From NCBI GenBank assembly GCA_963402885.1, contig OY727095.1:12405001-12469000 (forward strand): a stretch of 64,000 bases of DNA, written 5' to 3'. How positions within the stretch are numbered: position 1 is the first letter of the stretch; every line of letters begins with the position of its first letter. Below are positions 13,993 to 26,220 of this stretch, one piece after another. The translations under genes and the position numbers were made by a program. This DNA is from Antedon bifida. Its lineage: Eukaryota; Echinodermata; Crinoidea; Comatulida; Antedonidae. The notes under the pieces are model-generated. The model was not told where the DNA came from. It saw nothing but the letters and a program-made list of their open reading frames with translations, and did no database searches.

Positions 13993-14190
13993 CAGTGATG
14001 TAACGGTTATGAGCGCTCACTGGCTAAACCCAGATGCATATGGGACCCGTGAGCAGTGCCCAGAAGAAAAAACAGGCATTAAAATATGTCGGAAAAAAAA
14101 GCTTAAAACTCCTGAGGACCTCCAGTGTTGGAGGGCCACTTAGGTTTCCTAAACCAAGGGCCTCAGTTCTCTACATTATGCTATTGACCC
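13993..14190 (-). mobile_element. hAT-like non-autonomous element (family C), old copy
   Basis: It starts 'cagtgatgtaacgg' and shares the 'gagcgctcactggcta', 'caggcatta' and 'ggcctcag' blocks with 26466-26620, 48560-48755, 50233-50405 and 52586-52800. The far end is degraded. The overlapping open frames at 13922-14270 arise from this repeat. Confidence 0.65.
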
Positions 14191-14830
14191 TTAGACCGGG
14201 GGTTAGTAGGGTAGGGTTCGAACAAACCAAACCAGAGGTCAAAGAGGAGGAGGAGGGAGAGGGGTGTTAGTCCCGCATTTATAATTTTTGCATCCCCCAG
14301 ACAGCAAGCAACCAGCCCATGCCCCTCCCTAATGCAAGCAGCTTTGTCTTCACAAACTCAGAATAACACACAAGGATGATTAGTGCATTATATCAACACG
14401 ATGCCAAAATGTACAAGAGATACAATTGGATGGTTTATTTATAAATATGTCTTTGATAAAGTAATGTACACTATGAATTAATAATTACAACATACTCCAT
14501 TTGATAGCATTTTATTAATAACAAAGATTTTGCATTCTTTAAAACCGATGAACAAGTTATTGTTCTTCGGTGTGACATAATTCATACGGCTCAGTGAAAG
14601 TAATTTTGTTTTTCTGCAGACTTTATAAATTTTTGATATTTTGATGGGTTGTATTGGCAAATGTTAATGAACATATTTGAATACAGTGTGTAGTAGTAAT
14701 GACTATGAAGGGAATATCTATAAATCAGCGTGCATGTCCTTGACAGTGAAACCTATGCTTTCCAATTATCTCATGTACCCTTAAGCTTCTCTTAATATCT
14801 TATTGTTTTTTTTTTTACTTTTTCTCTTAG

Positions 14831-17800
14831 GATTTGAGTGTGTTGTAAAGGAGCTTTATGGGGTGGAATCGGTAAAGAGGATTACGCCCTTTAACGGTAG
14901 GTACAAATAACAGCATCTCGCAAAATTGATCGGACCCGTTACTTTATCACAATATTCCAATGAACATGTTTATCTTTTATGACCTCCAGTTAATATCATC
15001 AGGATTTTAAATGAGACCATTATGATGAAGGTTTTTGTTTTAACATAATATTATATCAAAGTTAATCCTAATAAATTATAAGAATAACGTAAAATGCTAT
15101 TTGTAACAAACGTCAGAATAAAGCTTGAATCAATAAAACTTATCTGCAGTTTAAAATAAATAATAAGTCAAATATTTCTTGGGGCATATAATTCATTAAT
15201 CAGTAATTGGCCACTACAGTAGTCCAAAGGCAAAGTGTCTGTAGTAAGAGAAACGCTAATACTGTAAAGAATGTTGAAAGCAATAAATATGGACTTTACT
15301 CCTAGCTTTCTACGTTTAGATACTGTATGCTTTACACAGATTTCTTTCAAATATTAAAGGCTCTGATCCAAAATATGAAATATATTTAAACTTGTGGTGA
15401 CAATTCAGCACTTAATTTAATGTCAACCTTCGGATCATTAGCTTGGTGTTCAAACCTGGAGACCATCATGTACTCTGAGCTGATGGTTTTCTTCTTTATA
15501 GGCTATGTACAGTCTCCCGTGTCCCATCTTCTTTCGAGAGCACTGCTATCGTAGTATCCCCTGCCCCTTCTTTTAAATAAAGTTTTTATTGCAGTCTCTC
15601 CTTCCTCTTCTTCTTTTAAAGGCTCCTTACATTTTACAATATCCCCAGCTCTGTCTTCTTTTGAAGGCTCCTACTGGGATTAAACAAAAGCTAATAAAAT
15701 ATAGTAAAAATGACAGCTAAATGGATAGATGCATGAAATCCTGAACAACTGATAATATATTCAATGTAAAATAGACACTTGGGTCACACAAACGGTGTTA
15801 TTAATAGGTGATGGAAAACAACACAAACCAAGGACAACGTTGTGTATAATGTGTGTTAAATAATTAATAAAATTATGGTTTGTACTAGTACATGAAATTA
15901 GATGAAATTATTCTCGTTGTATACTTGGCATCTATTTCTAATGCAAACTACAATTTAATAATGTTGTTAAATGTTTAAGTACTGTAAGTGTATTACATCA
16001 TTTTTACTAAATTAAAAATTGAAATGCATTTGTGATCTTGTTAAAATACTGAAATGCTTTATTTGTCCATTATGATAATAAAATAACAATAGAAATTCAT
16101 ATTAAAGATTGACAAATATTAGTACGATAAAAAATAGATAAAAATAAAATATAAAACAAAAATTCATATAACATTCATTATAGGATGTCAAAGATCTTGG
16201 TGTATAATATCTTTTTTAATATTGAGTATAAAATATGGTAGTTTAATCTGTAATAAATTCTAAATAAGCTGCTAGTATTATTTGGCTACTTAATGTACCA
16301 GAAAATTAGAAAAAGCAATGAGAGAAACTAAAATATTTGACCTGTGCTTAATGCCTGTTCACACAGTCAAGCAGTGAGTATTTTATGTCTATACTTTACA
16401 AGTAGACCCATTATGATTTCAAAATACTCTAGTTCAATTAAACGGTCAAATTAGATGTTCAAATTAGACGGTCAAATTGAGCCATTTAGAAAGATCCAAA
16501 CAACCAATATATCAATAAAAGCCTTGACAGACACATACCATTGGTACAATCTAAAACAAAAATAATTTCATGGGTAAATTAATATTTAAACATGAAAAAT
16601 GAAGATTAATTAAATCAGACTTTGAATATGTTATTTTGTAGTTTTAATAAAGTTAATCACTTTCGTAGAATGTTTTCACTTGTAAAATGACCAAAGAAAT
16701 TGTTAATTTTAACCAAAACCATTGTCTGACAGACAAGTTAGGTATATTTTGCTTTAAATTACATTTTTTTCAGGGGAACTTTTCGATCCAATTTTTGGTC
16801 AAAGTGAATAACTATTATGTGAAAATAAATTTGTATTTGCAATGATTTTTTTATTAGTGGGACAATATACCTTTAAAAAATAATAAGATTTTAGAATTGT
16901 TACTGAATATCAAACGCAATTGGATTCTTACATTTACTGTACAGTATGATCTTAAAGAACAAAGATTGACTACTGTAATAATAACTGGCAATTTAGTAGT
17001 TAGGGGTAGTTTGACCTTTGACTGCTTCCTAATTAGCATATGAGGTCAAGTTGCTAGGGACTGACAGGTGATTTTTTAGTTACTGGTACTGTACATGGCT
17101 AATAAATGTTTAAAATTTATGACTGGCCTTTTGTTAGCTGTAGATCATTTTGTGAGAGGCATTCATTAATTAATATGCAGCATTGCTTTACATGTTATCG
17201 TACTAGCTCGTTCACAGTTTCAATCAAACTTCCTCTCATTTTAAGCATATTTTTCTTATTTGTTTGGTTACAATCATACTGTAAAATATTCAAGGTCTTT
17301 TTATCGAGGAATAAAAAAGAGTTGGGTGTGAAATGTGTGTGTTGGATAAATAAATAAAAGTAAAGCTGTCTACACTATCAAACTAGTGTGATGTGCCCAA
17401 ACATGGTACATTGATATGCTTAAATATGGTAATGATATATAGTATGGGCACATCACATGTTTTTGTCCCATAAAGTTTGATAGTGTTGACAGAGCTTAAG
17501 GGATGGTAACGCTGAACTATTACCAACTGTGATTGTCATCATCATCATCATCCTCGTTTATTTGAGTCAGCATTCTCCCTCTTCCAAGGGGTTACTGACC
17601 GTCACTCATTCCAGGTTGCTACACCATCTCTCCACTTCTTCCTGTCTTGCGCCGCATCATGTTCTTCCAAACCAACTTTCCTACTTTCTTTCTTTACCAT
17701 AGCAAGCAGAAAAATTGTATGGTTTCATGTGAGCTCCAGTATGCCTAACGGCTTACCTACACTATCAAACTTATGTGACAAAGAAATGTGATGTGCCCAT

Positions 17801-20800
17801 ATATGGACATGATGATGTCATATCACTACCATATTTGGGCACTTTTTTGTCAAACTAGTTTGATAGTGTAGACATAGCTTTAGAGCTATGCTGTTCAATG
17901 CATTTGAAAGCCGCTAGGGTACACACTCATGGTGCAAATAATGCCAACATTTTTAGCTTCATTTGTCTCAATAATAAAATAAATGAAAAACAAAAGAAGG
18001 AAGATTATAGTACCAACTTTAGTCATACAAATGTGAAAATGCACATTGCTGTATTCATGCTGATTAATATAACATAGTGGCAGCAGCTTTGTTGCACAGT
18101 TTTCTTAGTGATTGATGCAAAGTTGCCGAGAAAGATATCATTATGTTCCAGTTTGACAGTTATTTATGAAACTAATAATTGTCTTTGTTGATTCATTGAT
18201 TCTATTTGTGATGCGATTCTACAACTATGTTTCATCAAGAGATGTTTACTATTTATTTATTCAACTTCATCTTTATCACTGCAGAGAACTAATATAATAT
18301 AGAACGAAAGCAGTGAAAAGAAAGGGATGAACAAGTAATAAGCACCCTAAAATAATTATTATGTGACAAATGAAGAAAAACATAAAAATTCACAAAAATT
18401 GAAGTAACACTTTGTTAATAGTTTTACTATGTGTGCAGTATTTCAAATTTTATTGTTTTTTGTCAACACTATTATATCAAACTAGTTTGACAAAAAAAAG
18501 TGTGATGTGCCCAAATATAGTGGTGATATGTCCAAATATGGTAGTGATATGAAATCATGTCCATATATGGGCACATCACGTTTTTTTGTCACATAAAGTT
18601 TGATAGTGTAGACAGAGCTTTAGAATTGAATTACATTTGTTGTTTCTCTAAGTCCACGTTGAATATCGCCCATCTAAATGACAAAAAAATATCATTAGAT
18701 TGAAAAATGGTTTTTTACTGTTATAATGATGAGAAAAAAACATTCTGTCATTTTGACTCAAACACAAACTATCAACTGAGCCAATAAAGTTAATGTAAAT
18801 TATTTCATAAATCATTCATCATATTTTTAATACTTTATTTGAAAAACAATTTACATTTTTTATATTGAAAAATAGCAAAAACAAATCATACTATATTTAG
18901 TTATTTGGTTTTTTTTTGCAATATTCTAAATGTAATGTATTGTTTGTTAGTTTGTTTTGTACTGTATATATATTTGTTATTGTTAGATTTGTAAATATTT
19001 TATTTGAATGAACTTTTAAATGGAATGTTATATATTGCTTTACTTTTTACTGTATATTATAATGTAAATTTGGTGCAATTCAGATTACTTTATTCTGCAA
19101 TGCCACTTAATATACTTTTAATAAACCTGAATTGAATTGAATTATAATATTTTTTATAGTTATTTAAGTGAGTTTAAAATTGAGAGCGCCACAAACGTGT
19201 CTGCAATCCTTTAATTCCAACACTTGATTGATGGCAAAATAGGCGTTAAATTTTATATTATCCATCTATTTAAAAAAAAAACATTTTTTGTTTCAAGAAT
19301 GTATTTGAATAAAAGTTTTGTTTGGTTTTTTTTTTGTTGCTTAGATGAAGAGACAGGGAGACAAACAGAGGATTGGGATCCATCGTTTGCTGAGATCTGC
19401 CAACTATGTATGGCAAGAAAACAATTAGTCAAGGTAAACACTATTAAGATGCAAAAATAAATATATTTTGAATTGTCTGTCAGTCTAACCTGGAAAATGT
19501 GAATTACGCATCTACAAACCACTACTCTCTAACATGATACAATAGCACACTGGGAGATGATTCCTATTTTAAATGTTTTTATTGTATGGAACCAACAGGT
19601 TTACGTCCCATCCGAAGGACGAAGTCAATTTTAATATTTTTTTGAAATATAATAACCATTTGATAATCTGTAAACCAACCAAATGATTGCCCACACAATT
19701 TCAGGTTTTACTGTTTTTGGAAATAAAATAATTAAATAAATTGGAAAAAAAAAATTAAGTACAGAAAATAAAAAGTAGAACTAAACAAAAAAGTTGTTTT
19801 ATTTAATTGAATTTATCAAATGTAGGCTTGCAGTGGGCTGAAGCGTACTTATGTAAACAGCATCTTAAGTATTCACTTCACATTCAACTTTATTATTTTA
19901 ACTGGTAACCGTAGAGCAGATTACTGATGCTTTGATTACATCAACTTGTGTTTTGCACATTTAAGATTGGTTTTTCTATTTAACAGTACACCATCATTGT
20001 GTTTCACTGTTTGATTGTTTTTGTTGATAAATGAATCAATAGTAGTATAATACATAAAATATATGAAGTTAAAAATGTAAATAATTTGTAATTGTCTGAT
20101 TACCAGTTTCAACGTGGTACTTATGTTTTAACAAATGTATATTTGTTTGTGTTTTTCTTCTCAGGAATCAATTGCAAGGCATGAACGCTATATTGATGAA
20201 TACACTGGCGGTAATTTGGATACAAAAGGTATTGTATAAAATTCACTAAAGTTGTATTTTACTAGATAACGTGTCATTGTTTAGCCCTAAACATTATCTG
20301 AATCTTGTGTGATGTTTTAACTGAGCATGTCTGCTGATAGTGGTATATTGCCATTTAGACCACTGAACACATAAGATGATAGGTTGGCTTGCAATAAGTG
20401 GCTTTCCCAAGTTATTGCACACACAGGCTACTCAAGGTCAAGTCCTGCTGAATTTTATCTATCAGCTAACATACTTAAATTGCTTATTATATTTTGCTAA
20501 AATTATTTAATTTGATCGTACACTTTTTAGTCAAGGTTACAACTAAAATTGTTCCAAAATACACTACTTAGTAGTAAACTGCACATAATAACGTCCACTG
20601 TAGTAAGTCCAAAACACTGTGCACTAAATTTAAAGATGTATTGTCCCTTGAAACACAAAAAATGAAGGTGAAAATATTCTACATTTAAATTGGCCATATC
20701 AAAGTAATATTAAAGTTATTCACTTTAAGTCGAAAATTCGAGCCAAAAACAACATGTTTAGGTAATTAACAGGTAAATTAATTTGATTACATTTCGTCTG

Positions 20801-23800
20801 GAAAATTGTTGCTAGCAAAAGTAAACAAAGATTTCAAACCATGAGTATACATTATGCATGATGCTAATTTGGATTGTTTACAACTCCTCACGGTTGAGAG
20901 GGTGTTCTCACACAGATCGCGAGGAAATTTTATGATTATGTTTATAGAGTAGCCAAACAAGCACGTTGCATTATGAGATATGTTTTGATCGAAAACTTTG
21001 ACTGGAAGTCAAAGTTATTTTTTGAACAAAAAAAACGTCTGTATTTCAGTTAAATGATTTTTTTTCGACTAATTTTTGGTGAAAGTTAATAACTATTATA
21101 CTTCAAAATGACCCACTTTTTTTCGAAATCTTTTTTTTTGGAATTAGTCAAAGGGACAATACATCTTTAATGTCTTGTGCCCTTAGATTTTACATTAAAA
21201 TAAGTTTGACCTTGAATGAGTGATTTCTAAATGTAATTTTAGATATTTACAAACATAAAGGCCATATGCCACTGGCGTTTTTCATTTCTAATGCATTCTA
21301 TTACAGACTATACCTTGAGCATCTGTAGCATTACAATCTAATGAGTAAAGACTTGTCTAATCATCCAAAAATGCATTTTATTTGAAACACAAAATTGGGA
21401 TGAATGATAATACATTACTGGGAGGGTTGACCTGTTACAGTTGAGTGGACTTTGACCTCTGGTGGTAATGAAAACGTTGTCTGCTTGATTGTGTGCATTG
21501 TTCCAGTCACAGACAATGATATGTACATAAAACAAGCAAATTAGCATAATTATATTTTAATTATTCAGCAACAACTGGCTGTGATAATATAGTATATCGC
21601 CGTTTTTATGGCCCTCTAGCAGCTGTGTATTTACAGTATAACCAAATTGTTTCGTGGAATCTGCTAATTAGTTTATTTAAATTTTTTTTTTCGATTCATT
21701 ATACAAATTTTCATTGTTACATGTTTTTTTTTGGCATCATTTTCTATGCCTTCGTTGACTCAACGTTTACCACACCAGAATTTCAATATTCACAAACTTC
21801 AGTAAAGAAACTGAATATTAATTATTAACTATTTTAAATGCACCAACTATCTCACTAAATAAATAAGAATGGAAATATGTATTATAATATAAATAAAATA
21901 AAAACATGGTTAAACTAACATACAAAATCAATGCTGTATATGTTTGAAAATTATTTTAAATTTTTTGATAACATTTACACGAGAGATTTAAAGAAATTTA
22001 TTTAATTTAAATTATTTTATTGTAGTCGACATGATAAATATCTATTCTAATCTGAGCATATTATCAATAGTTATATTACGTACAGCTGTAATATTTACTT
22101 TTTAATAGTAATGATAGAGGTTTAAACCATATGCATACCATCTGCTCGTTGTTTTTGGATTTAAAGCAGTTTATCTACCTTTGAATAACATATGAGTAGC
22201 CTACCAGAATTCAATTCTTAATCTTACTGAAGAAAATATATCACACAGACCTTTATGTTATATAGTTGTAGGTGTCCAGTGGTCAGAAAGGCTATTATTA
22301 TTATTATTATTCATTCTTTATACTGGGTAGCGTCTTCAGACTGTTCTCCCAGTGGGCCCAGCGTATAGATAGTACTATGATGAGTTTGTGACTGTGTGTG
22401 AACTAGTACAGCGGGGTAACCCCCTACTCATCTCGAAAGATGTACTAGGTGCTTTAAAGTGCACATGAACCAGATGTGTACACTGGACTTACGGCTTATC
22501 CGAGAAGATTTGTTTTACCACCAGCACCTTGAGCGAGTGAGCCTCGAACCCTTGCCGATGTTATGACTACGTATTGCGGTTCCACTCTCTTAACGGCTCA
22601 GCCACTCACTCAGGCTGTAGAACTTAATGTCTTTACACACTTGCTTATTAGTCCTGTGGGCAATAATGATAATAATAATAGTAATAATGGTTTGTTTGTA
22701 TTATTGCATAAATATAAATGTTTCTAACGCCAATGAAATATCTTTTCATAAGTTATTATAGTGATGGTCATTAAAAATTGACCCCTAAGATCAATAAAAA
22801 AATCCTTTAAATAATTGATTTAATGTTCGATGACGCAGAGAAACCATTTTCACCGCTTCAGCATTTTGAAGCTCCTTGATGAGACCTCACAGAAACAGAT
22901 TCATAGGAGAACTATTTATCTATTTTTAACCATATACCAATAATTTTATATTTTCGTAGGAGATTATACTGATGGCCAACCATTGGACCTAAGTCGAGCC
23001 GGTATTGTTGAGGATGAACGCAGTACAGACAGTCCACTATCCTTAGCAACACCACAAAAAAATCGGTCATCTCTCAAGGTGCCTTTCATTAAAGTCAAGT
23101 AAGTTTCTTCATACCTGTTTACCTACCTGCATTTTTAAAAAAAACAAAGAATGTTAAAGATCAGGAAATTAAGCAAGTGCGTGAAAAAAAACATTTTGCT
23201 TTGGGGTATGAATTCCTTGTACAGGTCAAAATTTGACCAATATCATCAACTCATAGCAAAGCAGTATCAACAATTCACGCAGTAAAATAACAATAATTTG
23301 TTAATTTGGATGTTGATCACAAAAATAATTTAGGAAAGTGCATTTATTTAACCACATAAGCAATTTTTTTTTCAACAAGGCTGCACAATAAAATTCTAAA
23401 GCTCTGACTACACTATAAAATGTGATGTGCCCATATCACTACCATATTTGGGCATATAACTACCATATTTGGGCACATCACACTGTTTTTTGATAGTGTA
23501 GACAGAGCTTAAAACTGTTACTATGCATCTAGAACATAAATTCAATCATTTTGTGAAACTATTTAAGTTTGCTGAGCACAGACACGAATAACATAAAACA
23601 GTAAAGCTACACTTAATTTAACATGGCATTCCCTCTGTTTAAAGGAAAAAGAGTAGTGATAACATGAAGAATTTGAAATGAAATTTGACAGAATTTTAAG
23701 AGCATTAAAAGATAACATATTGATTTTACTGCTGATCTTAATGGAAGGCAATCAATATTACAATGTAAAAGATAATACAGAAATAATAATTAATAATAAA

Positions 23801-26220
23801 ATCATTACGAAAAAACAACAATTTAAAAATTGGCCATTTAATTTCAAATTTGCTTTTCTGTTTTAAATATTTGTCGTCATCAGAAAAGTAGCAGCAAATG
23901 TTGTGGCTGTCTAACAAATGTACATGTATATTACTGCCATTATCCCATGTGTAAATGAATGCTTGAAATATCATATTAATATTCCTAACACCTCAATTTT
24001 CAACAAGTAATGGTTTTGCCCAAGAACAGCTCACATAAACCTTCTTATTATGTGAAATATTGATATTCAAATGTGTTTGTGATTTGGGAATAGTTGAAAT
24101 TATTATTCAAAAAACTTGAGAGATTCAGTTTGAAATAATAGGAATTATATATTGTATGTATTTGATAATTTATCAGAAATAATTTTTGTTTTTTATGACA
24201 TGAGTGATACTCAGTTGCATAACTTGTAGCGTTATGTTGAGAGATTGAGTTTGAATTAATAAAAATTATATTGTAGAATCATTGTTTCTTTCTCTCTAAT
24301 AGGAATATTTTAATCTGTTTTGTTTATATGATTTATATACAAACCTAAATTATCGAAACTGAGAACGGTTTTTATAGTTATGATTTATATATACAGTGTC
24401 ATGCAACAAAAATCATTTACGTCTAACATAATTTGTTAAATTTTTTTTACAGGAATAAAAACAAGCTTGCTCGTCATGGGAAGACCGGTACTTACTCTAA
24501 TTACACACAGGCCGATCTCAAACTTGCTTTAATTGATGTCCGCAGCGGTAAAATTGGAACACGGCGCGCATCTGTGCTTTATGGAATTCCACGATCCACC
24601 ATTCGTAACCACCTAAATCGCAATTCATTTCTTAATGAGGACGAGTCCACAGGGACAGCTAACAATCGTTCGTATAAGAAAATCAGTCCTAAAGTTGAAC
24701 AGACCACAAAAGACACTGATAAAGCTAAACATACAAAAGACACAAATACATATGGAAGCGTTTGTTTTGCTAAAGAGGGCGAAGATGTCATTTCTCGCCT
24801 TAGAAAGCATCTGGAGGAAGTCGAGAAGTGTAAAACCCGAATTGACGGTAAGCAAACAGTTGGCCGACTACTTCTACAAGAAATGCTTTCGGGTCAAGGT
24901 ATCAAAGCAAAAGATTCAGATGAGAATAATAAAATCAGTCATGAGTCTAGCCTCTCAAAAAGTGTCTTTGAGTATCTCATCGAAAAACATCTGGAAAATG
25001 TTAATGAGATTGATCAGGGTGAAAATCGGGAAAATATCGAATCGCAAAAGACAAAATCGGGGCAAGTAGATCCTAACATAAAAGTGCCTGATTTCAGACC
25101 TGTGAATGGTGGTTCAGACAAAGATAAACCATTTGTCATTGAAGAAACGAGAAATAATGCTGCTGTTATAAACGAATGGTTTAAGCGTTCTGCTTCACCG
25201 TTAATGGACATGACGTCTCAAGAACAGGATTCGGTCACTAGTAACACAAGCGGTAGGTCTGATGAATTTTGCGGGCAAAGTAAACGGCCTAAGCGAGGGC
25301 GCTATCGTTGTTACGATCGAGAAAGTCTTATGCAAGCCGTTAATGCAGTACAGCGTGGCGAGATGACCGTAACAAGAGCTGGAAATGTTTTTGGTGTACC
25401 ACATTCCACTTTGGAGTACAAAGTCAAAGAGCGCCATTTAAAACGCAATGCAAAACGTGCAGCTGAGGAAAAACCACAAACAAGCAGCACTCACTCCGAC
25501 CACTCAGACTCGAACCAAAGTCCGCAAGCACCTGAGGTATTTAAACCGCAAAGGTTAGGTCCATCCGCCATGATGTATCCAATTGGTAATACAATCATGC
25601 CCTCTTACGATAGTTTTGCCAGTCGTTTACGTGCAATTAGTGAACGCCAACTTTGGCATAGTATGTTTCCTTACTCAATTGATCCCGAAGCACTCCGCCA
25701 TTTATCGGAATCGGCTAGTCACTACTACAGATCGCATCCCCTTTACGCGGGACAGTATCTCGAGGAAGAGTATTACTTGCTAAACGAAAGGCAGTCAACA
25801 TCACTTGGATTACAACAGCCACCGAGGGAATCTTTGGTCGGTGAATCTCCACCTGAGCGGGATTCTGCACTTCCAGGGTATAGCCAATCGCCACCAGTCA
25901 AGCAGCAAGAAGTGAAACGCGAAAAGAGTTCCAATATCAACAACATCATTGAGAAACTTCTAGAAGCTCAAATATATCAGCAAGTTCAGAATATACAGGA
26001 TTCACCAGAGAGCAAAGAAGAAGCATCGCAGGAACCTGCCACTGCTGCTGCTGCTGATGAGGAGGAAGAAGAACCTACTGCTAAAGATCTTTCAAAGTCC
26101 ACGCGGAAACGACCAACAGAAGAGGAAGAAGAGGAATCAATACCCACCAAGAAAAGTTGCCATGATGATGCGGAGAATTCGCAGAAAATCACCGAAAACA
26201 TAGGTGCAATACAAGTATGA
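14831..26220 (+). CDS. E93/LCORL: E93 / LCORL-family ligand-dependent corepressor (5' end missing)
   Basis: Five exons with matching phases: 14831-14896, 19345-19433, 20165-20228, 22960-23098, 24453-26220, giving 708 residues. All introns begin GT and end AG. Residues 1-52 (GFECVVKELYG.., then a CQLC pair) match the conserved N-terminal block of vertebrate LCORL. Residues 81-85 are PLDLS, the binding motif for co-repressor CtBP; a second DLS-like motif (TAKDLSK) lies near 662-668. Two Psq/RHF helix-turn-helix domains sit at about 134-172 and 401-451; the second contains GVPHSTLEYKVKER, a hallmark of insect E93/Mblk-1 and vertebrate LCOR. The acidic stretches near the C-terminus look disordered. 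The family acts in the nucleus, binding DNA and recruiting co-repressors in hormone-linked transcription. No initiator Met is visible; the first exon receives one base from an upstream exon that I could not find. The call is secure at family level. Confidence 0.92.
16569..16880 (+). mobile_element. MITE family B, copy in corepressor intron
   Basis: It shares 'catgaaaaatgaag', 'aatcagactttga', 'aataaagttaatcacttt' and 'tttggtcaaagtgaataac' with copies at 20629, 49130, 57385 and 59275. The right end 'gggacaatatacctttaa' corresponds to the family terminus GGACAATACATCTTTAA. The left terminus is degraded. Confidence 0.75.
17363..17497. mobile_element. palindromic MITE family A, copy 1
   Basis: Inverted ends read '(tc)tgtctacactatcaaact' and 'agtttgatagtgt(t)gacaga'. 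The interior has the 'gtgatgtgccc' and 'gggcacatcac' words shared by all family members. It lies in an intron of the corepressor gene. Confidence 0.9.
17525..17700 (-). repeat. possible retroelement tail with (ATC)n
   Basis: A '(atc)n' tract is followed by a GC-richer segment starting 'ctcgtttatttgagtcagc'. The simple-repeat end plus non-repetitive body suggests a truncated retroposon in minus orientation. I cannot classify it. Confidence 0.3.
17751..17881. mobile_element. palindromic MITE family A, copy 2
   Basis: The ends 'ctacactatcaaactta' and 'gtttgatagtgtagac' are inverted repeats, and the interior is 'gatgatgtcatatcacta'. It is about 250 bp from copy 1. Confidence 0.9.
18463..18621. 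mobile_element. palindromic MITE family A, copy 3
   Basis: The left end is degraded ('caacactattatatcaaac'); the right end 'gtttgatagtgtagacagag' is intact. The interior has tandem 'aaatatggtagtgatat' words. Confidence 0.88.
18890..19145 (+). repeat. 3' tail of a non-LTR retrotransposon
   Basis: It ends 'taataaacctgaattgaatt' plus a further GAATT unit, the tail pattern seen in many marine-invertebrate LINEs. No reverse-transcriptase coding sequence is preserved. Confidence 0.5.
20629..21170 (+). mobile_element. MITE family B, long copy with both ends
   Basis: It begins 'tttaaagatgtattgtccc' and ends 'gggacaatacatctttaa', an inverted pair of about 17 bp. At about 540 bp it is nearly twice the length of the other copies, with extra interior sequence between 20750 and 21000. 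No coding potential. Confidence 0.85.
22270..22620 (-). repeat. SINE-like dispersed repeat (family D), long copy
   Basis: It carries the full family body: 'cttcagactgttctcccag', 'ggggtaaccccctactc', 'gccagatgtgtac'-type words, then 'ccactcactca'. A 'tattattattatt' tract abuts the left end, consistent with an A/T-rich retroposon tail. It lies in the corepressor intron before exon 22960-23098. Confidence 0.75.
23398..23511. mobile_element. palindromic MITE family A, copy 4
   Basis: The ends are 'gctctgactacactat' and 'gatagtgtagacagagctt'; a short copy lacking part of the left inner arm. Confidence 0.88.
24453..26220 (+). CDS. E93/LCORL: terminal exon of the E93/LCORL homolog
   Basis: A 1768-bp last exon carries both Psq/RHF domains and the C-terminal second DLS-like motif. 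It follows a strong acceptor (poly-T then ACAG) and is read in phase 2 from the exon ending at 23098; an ATG at 24433 in the same frame is intronic. The stop is TGA at 26218-26220. The GC content and codon texture are clearly higher than in the flanks. The open frames on the opposite strand are shadows. Confidence 0.93.

Noticed and set aside
13922-14270. Two overlapping short open frames as a small gene
   Set aside because: They coincide with a family-C hAT-like element and share its words with four other copies.
24579-25437. Antisense and alternate-frame open frames across the corepressor exon
   Set aside because: Shadows of the higher-GC coding exon; no independent support.
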